Shown: positions 16,238-24,657 of the stretch, piece by piece
How the letters are laid out: each line of letters opens with the position of its first letter
How positions within the stretch are numbered: the stretch's first letter is position 1
Position numbers and translations under genes: made by a program
Notes under the pieces: generated by a model
Seen by the model: the letters and a program-made list of their open reading frames with translations, nothing else
Databases searched by the model: none
What the model was told of the DNA's origin: nothing
Assembly (NCBI GenBank): GCA_024508855.1
Contig: JANINJ010000006.1
Span: forward strand, 1 to 38,300
Origin: Xanthobacteraceae bacterium
GTDB lineage: Bacteria > Pseudomonadota > Alphaproteobacteria > Rhizobiales > Xanthobacteraceae
DNA length: 38,300 nt
Direction: 5' to 3'

Positions 16238-16648
16238 TCAATCCGCGCGCGCCAACACCTGCTCCAGATTTTCAAGGAACCGCGCCCATCCGAATTTGGC
16301 GCCGGCATAGGCCTGCTTCTGATCGGGCCGGAAGCCCACTTGCTCCATGCGCAGATGGGTCCCCGCACCGGTAGGGCTGAGAGTCCAGGTGACGACACTC
16401 TCGAGGCCATGGGCGCCCCACGTATAGGACAGCGTCCTGTTCGGCTCGACCGTCACGACCTGGCAATCTACGGAGCCCCAGTCCGCCCGGAAATCGAAGC
16501 GATGGCCCACCTCGGGCTTGAAACTGGTTTTCATCAACCACTCCTCGATCAGATGCGGCTGCGTGAGCGCACGCCAGATCTTTTCGGGCGGATGAGGAAT
16601 CTCGCGTTCGACAACGACGGAGAGCCTTTCGCTCGATGTTTCGTTCAT
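16238..16648 (-). CDS. SRPBCC (AHSA1-like) domain protein
   Basis: A 136-residue START/Bet v1-fold protein of the AHSA1 type. VVVEREIPHPPEKIWRALTQPHLIEEWLM opens the fold, followed by FDFRADWGSVDCQVVTVEPNRTLSYTW and VTWTLSPTGAGTHLRMEQVGF. These proteins have a hydrophobic cavity; ligands are rarely known. Its ATG overlaps the stop of the ArsR gene (16645-16648, ATGA), the widespread ArsR-SRPBCC pair, so it is probably translated from the same message and controlled by that regulator. Confidence 0.92.
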   Translation of the reverse strand: MNETSSERLSVVVEREIPHPPEKIWRALTQPHLIEEWLMKTSFKPEVGHRFDFRADWGSVDCQVVTVEPNRTLSYTWGAHGLESVVTWTLSPTGAGTHLRMEQVGFRPDQKQAYAGAKFGWARFLENLEQVLARAD

Positions 16649-16977
16649 TGGTCCATCCTTTTCAGCAAGTCTTCGAGGCCGTCGAACCGGCTCTGCCAGA
16701 ATCCGGCCATCTGGCTTGTCCAGTCGATCAGCGGTGCCAGTGCGCTGCGCTGAGCGCTGTAATGGGTCTGACGACCCTCGTGCCGGTCGAGCACCAGCCC
16801 CGCCTGTTTCAGAATGCCGAGGTGTTTCGAGACGGCAGGTTGCGAAATCCTCGCCTGCGCGGTCAGAGCCCCGACAGTCAGCTCCCCGTCACGGCACAGC
16901 CGCTCGAAGATGGCGCGCCGGGTCGGATCGGCGAGCGTTTTAAAGATCAGATCGTGACTGTCAGGCATCTGATTCAT
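16645..16977 (-). CDS. ArsR-family transcriptional regulator (SRPBCC-associated)
   Basis: A 110-residue winged-helix repressor. LIFKTLADPTRRAIFERLCRDGELTVGAL is the ArsR N-terminal signature and ARISQPAVSKHLGILKQAGLVLDRHEGRQTHY the recognition helix and wing. No metal-binding cysteine pair (CVC type) is present, fitting the subgroup paired with SRPBCC proteins rather than metal sensors. The start ATG at 16977 lies inside a perfect 19-bp inverted repeat, and no good ribosome-binding site precedes it. An ATG at 16968 (MPDSHD) is an alternative. It is the first gene of the set running to 15508. Confidence 0.92.
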   Translation of the reverse strand: MNQMPDSHDLIFKTLADPTRRAIFERLCRDGELTVGALTAQARISQPAVSKHLGILKQAGLVLDRHEGRQTHYSAQRSALAPLIDWTSQMAGFWQSRFDGLEDLLKRMDQ

Positions 16978-17019
16978 AACTCATCGGTTATTGATAAAAC
17001 CAATAACCGATGAGTTATG
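16975..17019. promoter_or_regulatory. perfect 19-bp inverted repeat over the ArsR start codon (probable operator)
   Basis: The arms cataactcatcggttattg (16975-16993) and caataaccgatgagttatg (17001-17019) are exact reverse complements separated by seven A/T-rich bases (ataaaac). The left arm includes the initiation codon of the ArsR gene (CAT on the plus strand, 16975-16977). ArsR repressors of this class bind AT-rich dyads at their own promoter, so autorepression is the simplest reading. As RNA the sequence would form a strong hairpin that buries the start codon. Confidence 0.8.
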
Positions 17020-17151
17020 CGTTAGTCAACGGCAAATTTCGAAGACGGCCCAACGACTGCCTGACAGCATCTATTCGAAACGAAGGACCCCCTTCGACAA
17101 TGCCATCGACATCCGAAAAAGGCATTGGGATCGGAGTTTGGACGCGGCGGC

Positions 17152-19656
17152 TCATCCCATGCCCAGGAATTTAGTCTGCGTCTCCATATCGTTGCGCAGC
17201 TCACTGCTGTCACCGGCATAGGCGATCTGGCCGTTGACCATGATGTAGACGCGGTCGGCAAAATCCAGCACTAGGTCGACCTTGTGTTCGACCAGCAGGA
17301 TGCTGGTCTTGTGGCGGAGTTGCTCGATGGCGGCCAGCACCTCGGCGACAACGGATGGCGCGAGGCCTTCGAACGGTTCGTCGAGCAGGATCACGCGTTG
17401 AGGTGCACAGAGCGCACGACCGATAGCCAGCATCTGCCGTTCACCGCCACTGAGGTTTTCGCCGCGCGCGTCCTGCCGCATCTTCAGCTTGGGAAACAGG
17501 CGGTAGATTTCTTCCAGTGGCCAGCCGCCATCACGCTGCGCCAACGCCAGATTTTCGACCACGGTCAGGTTCGGGAAGATGCGCCGCCCCTCCGGCACGA
17601 TGGCGATGCCGTGCTTGTTGACCTGATCCGGCGGCAGTGAAGTGATATCCTGGCCTGCGAAAGTGATACTGCCGCGGCTCGGCTTCAGCAGCCCCATGAC
17701 GGTCATCAGCGTGGTGGTCTTGCCGACGCCGTTACGACCGAGCAACGCCACCACCTCGCCCTCGCGCACGTCGAGGTCGATGTTCTGCAGGACATCGCTG
17801 GTATTGTAGCCGGCGCCAACTCCTTTCAGCGTCAATAGCGGCGGGCGTTCGGCAGGCGCTGCGCCCTCGACCGGCGCAGGCTGCGCGCGGCGGGTGCCGT
17901 GGCGGCCGAGATAAGCTTCCAGCACGGCCGGATCGTTGGCGATCTTCGATGGCTCGCCCTCGGCGATGACGTGCCCCTGATGGAATACCGTGATGCTGTC
18001 GGACAACGACAGCACGCGGTCGATGTCATGCTCGATCAGAAGCACGGTGTGATGGCGCGAGAGATCGCGGATCAGCGTGCCGATGCGCTCGCGGTCGGCG
18101 TCGCCGAGGCCAGCGAGCGGTTCGTCGAGCAGCAGCAATTCGGGATTGGTCGCCAGTGCCACCGCAATCTCGAGGAGACGTTGTTCGCCATGCGCCAGGT
18201 TGGAGCACAGTTCGTGGGCGCGCTCGACGAGGCCGACGGTAGCCAGCAGCGCCCAGGCCTTTTCGCAAACGTCGGGCAATCGATATGCATCGCGCCACAA
18301 GGACGCGCGGTAGGGCGAGCGTGCCTGCGCCGCGACCCGCACCGTCTCGAACACCGTCAAATGGCTGAATACGCTGACGATCTGGAATGACCGTGCCAGT
18401 CCGCTGTCGATCCGCTTGTGCGCAGCCATATCGGTGATGTCGCGGCCAAGAAAACTCACGGTGCCACCCTGATGCGGCATCAGGCCGGTGAGGATATTGA
18501 AGAATGTGGTCTTGCCGGCGCCGTTGGGGCCGATCACGCTATGCAGCGTGCGCGCCTTCACGGTGAGATCGATCTTGTCGGCGACAACCAGCGAGCCGAA
18601 GCGCTTCGAGAGGCCGCGCACTTCGAGTACCGACGCGTCGGCTTGAACCGGAGCCGCCGATTCCACATCGAGAAGGCTTACGGATTTGCCCCGTGGAGGA
18701 ATCTCCTCGTCGGTCAGCGTCCAGCGATTGCCTTGCCCCCGCAGACGCATCCAGATTCCGGACACACCCTCCGGCGACAACAGGATGAAGGCAATCAGGA
18801 TCAGACCGAATACCAGCCACCAGTGTTCGGTAATCGAACTCAGTTTGTCGCTGAGCGTGAGGAAAATCAGCGCGCCCCAGGTCGAGCCCAGGAAGTGATG
18901 GATGCCGCCGAGGATCGTCATCATCACGGGATCACCGGCGTGCTGCCAGTTGAGATTATCCGCGTAGACGCTTTGGATCATAAATGTGAGCAGACTTCCG
19001 CCTAGGCCGATGAAAGCTGCCGACAGAACGAAGGCGATCAATTTGAAGCGCTTGGTGTCGAAGCCGAGGCAGCGGACGCGCTGCTCGTTGTCGCGGATCG
19101 CTTGCAGCACACGGCCGAACGGCGAATGGGCAATGCGCCAGATCGCATACATGCCGCACAGGACCACTGCGACGACGAAGTAGTGATAGGCTAACGGCGA
19201 GACCAGGCTGTTGCGGACGATGCCCTGCAGGCCGTTCTCGCCGCCGGTGACATCGGTCCACTTGAACGCGATTTCATAGAACAGTTGGGTGAAGGCAAGC
19301 GTCAGCAGTGAGAAGTAGATACCGCGCCGTCGCAGGATGAGAAGTCCGATGATCAGGCCGAGCACGGCAGCGGTCACGGTGCCGAAGATGATCGACAGAT
19401 AAATGTTGTTGAAGAAGTGCAGCATGGCGAGGCCGGCTGCATAGCTCGCGGCACCGAAGAAGGCGGACGCGCCGAACGAGACAAGCCCGGTGTAACCGAG
19501 CAACAAATTGAACCCGAGACTGTAAAGCGCATAGATCGCAATCTCGGTCGCCAGACTCGCTGACGATCCGATCAGCGGCAGAACAAAGGGCAGCACGGAG
19601 AAGACGACACCCGCCACCAGGACAGGGTGCAGCAGAATTTTACGCGCAGACGTCAT
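17152..19656 (-). CDS. fused HAAT ABC importer: LivM permease + LivG ATPase + LivF ATPase
   Basis: A single 834-residue protein holding three normally separate subunits. Residues 1-300 are a LivM-type permease (LGYTGLVSFGASAFFGAASY; DVTGGENGLQGI; SPFGRVLQAIRDNEQR). Residues 343-585 are a LivG-type ATPase: Walker A GPNGAGKTT (376-384), variant signature NLAHGEQRLLEIA (486-498), Walker B LLLLDEP (507-513), H-loop LLIEHDI. Residues 607-834 are a LivF-type ATPase: Walker A GRNGVGKTT (640-648), signature LSGGERQ, Walker B VILLDEP, H-loop LLVEHKV. Linkers (305-342, 586-606) are Pro/Ala/charged. The frame is open throughout. Its ATG overlaps the livH stop by four bases, and the binding protein is encoded upstream, so the importer needs only three genes. 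Substrate is unknown; HAAT systems take amino acids, amides, urea or small acids. Confidence 0.93.
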   Translation of the reverse strand: MTSARKILLHPVLVAGVVFSVLPFVLPLIGSSASLATEIAIYALYSLGFNLLLGYTGLVSFGASAFFGAASYAAGLAMLHFFNNIYLSIIFGTVTAAVLGLIIGLLILRRRGIYFSLLTLAFTQLFYEIAFKWTDVTGGENGLQGIVRNSLVSPLAYHYFVVAVVLCGMYAIWRIAHSPFGRVLQAIRDNEQRVRCLGFDTKRFKLIAFVLSAAFIGLGGSLLTFMIQSVYADNLNWQHAGDPVMMTILGGIHHFLGSTWGALIFLTLSDKLSSITEHWWLVFGLILIAFILLSPEGVSGIWMRLRGQGNRWTLTDEEIPPRGKSVSLLDVESAAPVQADASVLEVRGLSKRFGSLVVADKIDLTVKARTLHSVIGPNGAGKTTFFNILTGLMPHQGGTVSFLGRDITDMAAHKRIDSGLARSFQIVSVFSHLTVFETVRVAAQARSPYRASLWRDAYRLPDVCEKAWALLATVGLVERAHELCSNLAHGEQRLLEIAVALATNPELLLLDEPLAGLGDADRERIGTLIRDLSRHHTVLLIEHDIDRVLSLSDSITVFHQGHVIAEGEPSKIANDPAVLEAYLGRHGTRRAQPAPVEGAAPAERPPLLTLKGVGAGYNTSDVLQNIDLDVREGEVVALLGRNGVGKTTTLMTVMGLLKPSRGSITFAGQDITSLPPDQVNKHGIAIVPEGRRIFPNLTVVENLALAQRDGGWPLEEIYRLFPKLKMRQDARGENLSGGERQMLAIGRALCAPQRVILLDEPFEGLAPSVVAEVLAAIEQLRHKTSILLVEHKVDLVLDFADRVYIMVNGQIAYAGDSSELRNDMETQTKFLGMG

Positions 19657-20522
19657 TCGAACCGCTCCCAGCTCTCGCCGAGCAAGCCGCGCGGTCGAAC
19701 GAGAAGAATCAAAATCATCAGCGCATACATCACTGCAGTAGACGCCGCCGGCCAGAACTGGATAGACAGCGCGACGGAAACGCCGACGAGAAGACCGCTG
19801 ATGACGGCGCCGCCGAAGCTGCCGAGACCCCCAATGGTCACCACGACGAAGGCCGGCATGATCGCAGCCTCCGACATCGACGGCACCACGCTCCAGAGCG
19901 GCGCGGCAAGCACGCCGGCGATGCCAGCGACCGCGGTACCCAAGCCGAATACCGCAGTGAATACGCGCTTGAGATTGATGCCAAGCATGCTGACCATTTC
20001 AGGGTCGCGGCTGCCGGCGCGGATGATGCGGCCGTAGCGCGTGCCCTGCAGGAACAGCCACAGCGCGATCAGGATCAGAATGGTGACGACCAGCACGAAC
20101 AGGCGATATTTCGTCACCAGCACCGGACCCCAGACGATAAAGCCCGAGAGCCAGCCCGGCGGGTTGAACGGATGGCCGGCCGCACCCCAGATGGTGCGGA
20201 TCAGTTCTTCGATGAAGAGCGCAATACCGAAGGTCATGAACAAGCCGAGCAGCGGCTCCTTGCCGTAGAGCGGCCGCATCAAAGTCATCTCGATTACGAT
20301 TCCGACCACGCCGACCCCCAGCGGCGCAAAAACGATGGCCCATGGGCCGAGGCTGTCGCGCAGTGTCAGCGCAAAATAGGCACCGAGCGCGAAGTAGACA
20401 CCGTGGGCGAAATTGACGATGCCGAGCATTCCGAAAATGATCGAAAGCCCAATCGCGATCAGAACGTAAAGAAATCCAAGGACAAGTCCGTTGACGACCT
20501 GCGAGATGATCAGCTCGGTCAT
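19653..20522 (-). CDS. LivH-type ABC permease
   Basis: A 289-residue inner-membrane permease of the branched-chain amino acid (HAAT) family. ISQVVNGLVLGFLYVLIAIGLSIIFGMLGIVNFAHG is the diagnostic N-terminus, with NFAHG followed by FALGAYFAL. Later GSRDPEMVSMLGINLKRVFTAVFGLG and FVVVTIGGLGSFGGAVISGLLVG are the conserved cytoplasmic coupling and C-terminal helices. ATG 20522 is preferred to the upstream frame start at 20591 because the family begins here. It is followed with a four-base overlap by the fused LivM-LivG-LivF gene and preceded by the binding-protein gene. Confidence 0.93.
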   Translation of the reverse strand: MTELIISQVVNGLVLGFLYVLIAIGLSIIFGMLGIVNFAHGVYFALGAYFALTLRDSLGPWAIVFAPLGVGVVGIVIEMTLMRPLYGKEPLLGLFMTFGIALFIEELIRTIWGAAGHPFNPPGWLSGFIVWGPVLVTKYRLFVLVVTILILIALWLFLQGTRYGRIIRAGSRDPEMVSMLGINLKRVFTAVFGLGTAVAGIAGVLAAPLWSVVPSMSEAAIMPAFVVVTIGGLGSFGGAVISGLLVGVSVALSIQFWPAASTAVMYALMILILLVRPRGLLGESWERFE

Positions 20523-20603
20523 ATCGATTCCGCTTTTAAGGATGACGACGAGCGCGGCGACGTCAGTCGCCTCGCTCGCCAGAAAGGACAAAAGCGTGCT
20601 GCA

Positions 20604-21845
20604 TCAAGACTTGAAGGTGCAGCCGATCTCCGCCTGACTTCCATAAGCAGCATCAAGGGCCGACGGATCCTTCGGATACTCGCTCTTGATGTCGAAGTAG
20701 TCGTACTTGTCGGTAATCTTCTCCTTGACCTGCGCGACCAGCAACGGCTGCACCAGCTGGTGGTCGAAGTTGCGGAAGAAGATCGGAGCGTCCTTGTAGC
20801 CCTCGAACTTGTGTTCTTCGAGGAAGCTGACCAGCTTGGTCGAGTCGGTGGACTTGGTTTCCTTGATCGCGGTCAGGATCGAGGTCATGCCGAACCAGTC
20901 CTGCCACCCTTCTGCCTCTGGCGGCTGCCCGTACTTCTTCTTGAAGGCCTCGACAAAGTCAGTGCTGCGCTTGGTTATGTGCGCCCCGGTATAGTTCCAG
21001 ATCTTCGGATAAATACCGAACGCGGCGTCGGGACCCGCCGCCCACAGATCGGTGTCGTTTACGATCGGAGCCGACAGCGCCATCTGGTTCGTCAGGCCGA
21101 TTTCCTTCATCTGCTTCAGGAAATTGGTAAGATCGGTGCCGCCGAGACCGACATAGACGACGTCGGGTTTCGCCTGACGCACCTTGAGCAGATACGAGCT
21201 GAAATCGGTGGTACCGAGCGGCGCCTGGTCATAGCCGACCACGTTGCCGCCGTCTTTCACCACCACGTCCTTCATCTGGTTATAGGCGTCGATGCCCCAG
21301 GCATAGGATGCGACGACGAAATACCACTTCTTGCCTCGCTCCTTCAGCAGCGGATAGACGCTGTTGACGGTGACCTTGTTCGGCAGGTCGACACGGAACG
21401 TATATTTGCTGCAGTTCTTGCCGGTGATTTCGGTGGCGTTTGGGCCGGTCGCCATCAGCAGCCGCTGTGCGCGTTCCGCGACCGGCATGATGGCAAGCAC
21501 GTCGCCGCTGGACACACCGCCCTGTACGGCGACGACCTTCTCCTCTTCCACAAGCTTGCGCATGTTCTGCTGAGTCGTCTGCGGCGAAGACTCGTCCAGC
21601 CATATCAACTCGATCGGACGGTCGAGAACATGGCCGCCGAAATCATCGATGGCGACCTGCGCGCCGTGCTGGCCGATTTCGCCCTGCACTGCGTAGGGGC
21701 CGGACTTCGGCAACAACAGGCCCACTTTGACGGCTTCCGCCGCGCGCGCGGTGATGACGAAAGGCGACGCGAGTTGCGCTGCGCCGAAGGTCGCACCGGC
21801 CAATAGGGTGCGACGGCTGATGCCAAATCCGGTGGTCTTGGTCAT
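20604..21845 (-). CDS. HAAT-family substrate-binding protein, Tat-exported
   Basis: A 413-residue periplasmic binding protein of the LivK/amide-urea type (peripla_BP_6). A twin-arginine signal is present: SRRTLLAGATFGAAQLASPFV with Arg11-Arg12, and a likely cleavage after TARA near residue 35. The mature part starts EAVKVGLLLPKSGPYAVQGE, normal for the family. GVSSGDVLAIMPVAER and TYKFRV/YAWGID-type segments fit binders of short-chain amides, amino acids or organic acids. Ligand unknown. Its promoter lies in the region shared with the divergent GH88-like gene, which holds two LacI-type operator sequences. Confidence 0.92.
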   Translation of the reverse strand: MTKTTGFGISRRTLLAGATFGAAQLASPFVITARAAEAVKVGLLLPKSGPYAVQGEIGQHGAQVAIDDFGGHVLDRPIELIWLDESSPQTTQQNMRKLVEEEKVVAVQGGVSSGDVLAIMPVAERAQRLLMATGPNATEITGKNCSKYTFRVDLPNKVTVNSVYPLLKERGKKWYFVVASYAWGIDAYNQMKDVVVKDGGNVVGYDQAPLGTTDFSSYLLKVRQAKPDVVYVGLGGTDLTNFLKQMKEIGLTNQMALSAPIVNDTDLWAAGPDAAFGIYPKIWNYTGAHITKRSTDFVEAFKKKYGQPPEAEGWQDWFGMTSILTAIKETKSTDSTKLVSFLEEHKFEGYKDAPIFFRNFDHQLVQPLLVAQVKEKITDKYDYFDIKSEYPKDPSALDAAYGSQAEIGCTFKS

Positions 21846-21986
21846 GAATCCTCCCTGTTTCGTTTGACCGCTTGTATGCGGTCTTTGCCGTTGCCCTATG
21901 TGGAGGGCTCGGGTTCACCCCGCTTTCGTCGCTTCTTGTGAGGTGATGTGCCGATCGTCCGCAAATCCTCCCGCAGGCGCATGCTA

Positions 21987-22017
21987 TCTGAAATCGTTTA
22001 CATTGAAATCGTTTTCT
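21987..22017. promoter_or_regulatory. pair of LacI-type operator sequences between importer and GH88-like gene
   Basis: Two copies of TGAAATCGTTT occur as 21989-21999 and 22004-22014. Each is centred on a CG step with partial dyad symmetry (TGAAAT-CG-TTTACA; GAAAT-CG-TTTTC), and their centres lie 15 bases apart. The A-A-x-CG-x-T-T core is the standard LacI/GalR half-site arrangement. A third copy lies at 24593-24608 near the LacI gene. Placed between divergent genes, the pair could control both the importer (minus) and the glucuronyl hydrolase-like gene (plus). Confidence 0.7.
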
Positions 22018-22090
22018 GCGATAGGCGACGCTCAAGCAGAGGGTGTCACGGGCACGTGAAGCCGCCGGCCGGCGGTGGAGGATTAAGGTC

Positions 22091-23275
22091 TTGGCAGAGA
22101 AACTGTTTTTGGAAGCGCTGGACCTCAATGCGAAGAAGTTACTCGCCGATGAACCGACACTTGGCGTCAGCTTCCCGTACGTTACGCACCCGTCAGGGGC
22201 ATGGGATACGCTGCCGGCTTCGCTGTCGGCCGGATACCAGGGCGCGAACTGGAGTCACGGCAACTGGTTCTGCGGCTTCTGGGTCGGACTTCTGATTGCA
22301 GCCTATCTGCGCACGCGGGACGAGACTTACTTGAATCTCGCACGGGAGCGGATGCTGCTGGTCGCGCCGCGCGCCAGCGATGGGAATACCCACGACATCG
22401 GCTTTATCTTCTACCCCAGCGCCATCGCGCTGTTTCATGTTACCGGGGATCCGCACTATGCCGATCTGGCGGCACAAGCCGCAGACCACCTGCGGAGCCG
22501 GCTGATCATGACGCCGCGCGGCAGCTACATTTCCGCCTGGGGTCCCTTGAACGACGTACGCGGCCGCCGCTCCTCCGCAATCGATACGATGGCAAATCTG
22601 CCCCTGCTCTACTGGGCTACGCAATACCGTGGCGACGCCAGCTTCACGCTGGCAGGCGAAGCTCACGCGCTGATGACGCGCGAAGCCTTCATCCGTCCGG
22701 ACAACTCGACCTTTCATGCCGTCGAATACGATCTCGAGACCGGTCAGCGTGCGCGCGGTTTCACGTTCCAGGGGTATTCGGATTCGTCATGCTGGCCTCG
22801 GGGACAAGCGTGGGCGATCTACGGTTACACCCGCACAGCCGAAGCCACCGGCAAGCGCGTCTATCTCGATCTTGCCGAACAACTCGCCGATTACTTCCTC
22901 GCCCGGACTGGACCGTCGCTGGTGCCGCCCTGGGATTTTGACGATCCGGCGGTGCCCAATATGCTGATCGATACATCTGCCTCGGCAATCGTGGCATCGG
23001 CTTTCGCGGACATGGCCGCGTTGCATCCGGATGAAAACAAGGCAGCGATCTGGAGCCAGCGCGCCCGCGACATCCTCACCGCCCTTTGCGAAAAACACCT
23101 GGCGCGGGACGATGCCCATCGCGGCCTGCTGCGCCACGGTTGCTATTCGAAACCTCATAATCAGGGCGTAGACAGCGCCGTGATGTTCGGAGACTTCTTC
23201 TTCATCGAAGCGCTGTGCAGCGTGACGATGCCTGGCAAGCTGCGAGCAACGCCGAAGCGGCTCCCTGAGGCATGA
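22091..23275 (+). CDS. GH88-like unsaturated glucuronyl hydrolase family protein
   Basis: About 394 residues from TTG 22091, selected because GGAGG lies nine bases upstream and there is no in-frame ATG before the conserved region. It shows the (alpha/alpha)6-barrel markers of family GH88: HDIGFIFYPS (Asp102), AIDTMANLPLLYW (Asp165), SSCWPRGQAWAIYGY and IDTSASAIVASAF. The two aspartates are 63 residues apart, matching the catalytic pair of Bacillus UGL (Asp88/Asp149). Such enzymes hydrate the enol ether of 4,5-unsaturated uronic acids released by polysaccharide lyases. No signal peptide, so it acts in the cytoplasm. There is no lyase in the window. It is divergent from an ABC importer and convergent with a LacI regulator. 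Confidence 0.88.
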   Translation: MAEKLFLEALDLNAKKLLADEPTLGVSFPYVTHPSGAWDTLPASLSAGYQGANWSHGNWFCGFWVGLLIAAYLRTRDETYLNLARERMLLVAPRASDGNTHDIGFIFYPSAIALFHVTGDPHYADLAAQAADHLRSRLIMTPRGSYISAWGPLNDVRGRRSSAIDTMANLPLLYWATQYRGDASFTLAGEAHALMTREAFIRPDNSTFHAVEYDLETGQRARGFTFQGYSDSSCWPRGQAWAIYGYTRTAEATGKRVYLDLAEQLADYFLARTGPSLVPPWDFDDPAVPNMLIDTSASAIVASAFADMAALHPDENKAAIWSQRARDILTALCEKHLARDDAHRGLLRHGCYSKPHNQGVDSAVMFGDFFFIEALCSVTMPGKLRATPKRLPEA

Positions 23276-23352
23276 TCCGGTAAAGCAGATCGTCTCGAAC
23301 GATCGCGCTCCGGCGCGAAGCCAAAGCCCGCTCGTTTCATGCGGGCCGCGCT

Positions 23353-24450
23353 TTAGCGGCCTCTGATTGCTTTGCCTTTCGGAGTCTTGCGTGTCTGCGA
23401 CGGCGGCGCTGCAGCGGTCGAGCCGCGCATGATCAGCCGGTAAGGCAACTGGATGCTGCTCGGGATCGATAATCCCGAGATTGCATTGATGAGATAATCG
23501 GCCGCACCGCGCCCGATCTCAGCCGCGGGCACGCTGATAGTCGTCAGAGGCGGATCGATCTGCGCCGCGAGTTCGATGTCGTCGAAACCGGTGATCGACA
23601 GCGTTTGCGGCACCTTGAAACCGAGCTTGCGAGCTTCCGCCATGGCGCCGATCGCCAGCGTATCGGTGGTGCAGATCACCGCCGTGATCTCCGGATGATC
23701 CGTCATCAATTGACGGAATGCATTGCGACCTTGCGCCAGCGAATGATCCGCCTTGATGATCTGGCTTGGCTTCAGTTCGATCCCGGCCTGCGCCAGCGCC
23801 TTCTGCACACCTTCGAGCCGCGCTCGCGAGCGGTCGTTCGACGGAGGCACATTGGCGATGGTGCCGAAGGACACATGGCCGATGCTGAGCAGGTAACGCG
23901 TCAGTTCGCGAGTTGCAGCCTCGTTATCGATGCCGATCGCCGGCATGCCGCTGGATGCCTTCGAGACGTAGGTGGTTATCACAGGTACGCCGGCCTGCCT
24001 GATCAGCGTGCGCAGCTCCGGACTATGCGAGCCGCCGACCAGCACCACACCGTCGATGCCGCGTTCGAGCAGACTGCGCATCTCCTGTAGTTCGCGCTGC
24101 TGGTCATACTGCGCATTGGCAATGAGTAGCGTATAGCCGGCTTCGCTGAGACGGTTCTGCAGGGCCTCGACGCCTTCGGCAAAGATGCTGAGATTGAATG
24201 TCGGAACGATTGCGCCGATAGTCCGCATCCGGCCCGATTTCAACGCGCGTCCGGCACTGTCGCGGGTGTAGGACAGACTGGAGATGGCACGCGCCACCTT
24301 GTCGCGCAGCTCTGGCCGGACGATGGCCGGATGATTGAGAACGCGCGATACCGTGGCTGACGATACTCCCGCTTGCCGCGCGACGTCTTCGATCTTCACA
24401 CGCGCCTGAGGACGGCTCCAGGTAGTCGGGGGCGGAGGTTTGCGGGCCAT
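23353..24450 (-). CDS. LacI/GalR-family transcriptional regulator
   Basis: A 365-residue repressor. The helix-turn-helix VKIEDVARQAGVSSATVSRVLNH spans 18-40, with the hinge helix region SAGRALKSGRMRTIGAIVP after it. The rest is a periplasmic-binding-protein-like effector domain (IGIDNEAATRELTRYLLSIGH; CTTDTLAIGAMAEARKLG; SITGFDDIELAAQIDPPLTTI). A proline-rich N-terminal extension of about 17 residues precedes the HTH. Operators of the GAAA-x-CG-x-TTTC type occur 143 bases upstream of it and before the GH88-like gene, which makes it their natural ligand, with a sugar acid or other pathway intermediate as inducer. Start ATG 24450 lacks a strong ribosome-binding site. Confidence 0.94.
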   Translation of the reverse strand: MARKPPPPTTWSRPQARVKIEDVARQAGVSSATVSRVLNHPAIVRPELRDKVARAISSLSYTRDSAGRALKSGRMRTIGAIVPTFNLSIFAEGVEALQNRLSEAGYTLLIANAQYDQQRELQEMRSLLERGIDGVVLVGGSHSPELRTLIRQAGVPVITTYVSKASSGMPAIGIDNEAATRELTRYLLSIGHVSFGTIANVPPSNDRSRARLEGVQKALAQAGIELKPSQIIKADHSLAQGRNAFRQLMTDHPEITAVICTTDTLAIGAMAEARKLGFKVPQTLSITGFDDIELAAQIDPPLTTISVPAAEIGRGAADYLINAISGLSIPSSIQLPYRLIMRGSTAAAPPSQTRKTPKGKAIRGR

Positions 24451-24563
24451 GACTGCTCAAACGGCATCCGCGCGATCATCGCGGCGAACGCATCCTTGTC
24501 CATCGAAACCCGGCGAACTTGGTCCATTCCCTGTCCGTTGTACAGCCTGCGAATGAGCGCGAC

Positions 24564-24608
24564 TTGACACAGGGGACGAGGCGGATAGAACTCTGAAAAC
24601 GATTTCAG
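24564..24608 (+). promoter_or_regulatory. promoter with LacI-type operator for the CoA transferase gene
   Basis: TTGACA (24564-24569) and TAGAAC (24586-24591) are spaced by 16 bases. Immediately downstream, where transcription should start, lies ctgaaaacgatttcag (24593-24608), a near-perfect palindrome about a CG centre and the reverse complement form of the GAAATCGTTTTC site before the GH88-like gene. This layout is what a simple LacI-type repressor needs to block initiation. The leader to the ATG at 24658 is about 60 bases. The same site could also affect the LacI gene on the other strand. Confidence 0.65.
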
Positions 24609-24657
24609 ACTAGTGCGGCATGGTCCCGATTCAGCAAGGGACCGGCAAGGATACGGT

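Noticed and set aside
16238-16977. ArsR-SRPBCC pair considered as a metal or arsenic resistance locus.
   Set aside because: The regulator lacks the cysteine metal-binding motif, and no arsenate reductase or efflux gene is present, so a metal role is not supported.
17020-17151. Possible remnant gene between the ArsR gene and the fused importer gene.
   Set aside because: Translations show no recognisable protein fragment and no start signals; treated as plain intergenic sequence.
20172-21806. A 544-codon plus-strand open frame.
   Set aside because: Antisense to the livH and Tat-exported binding-protein genes; no ribosome-binding site or recognisable motif, composition of a shadow frame.
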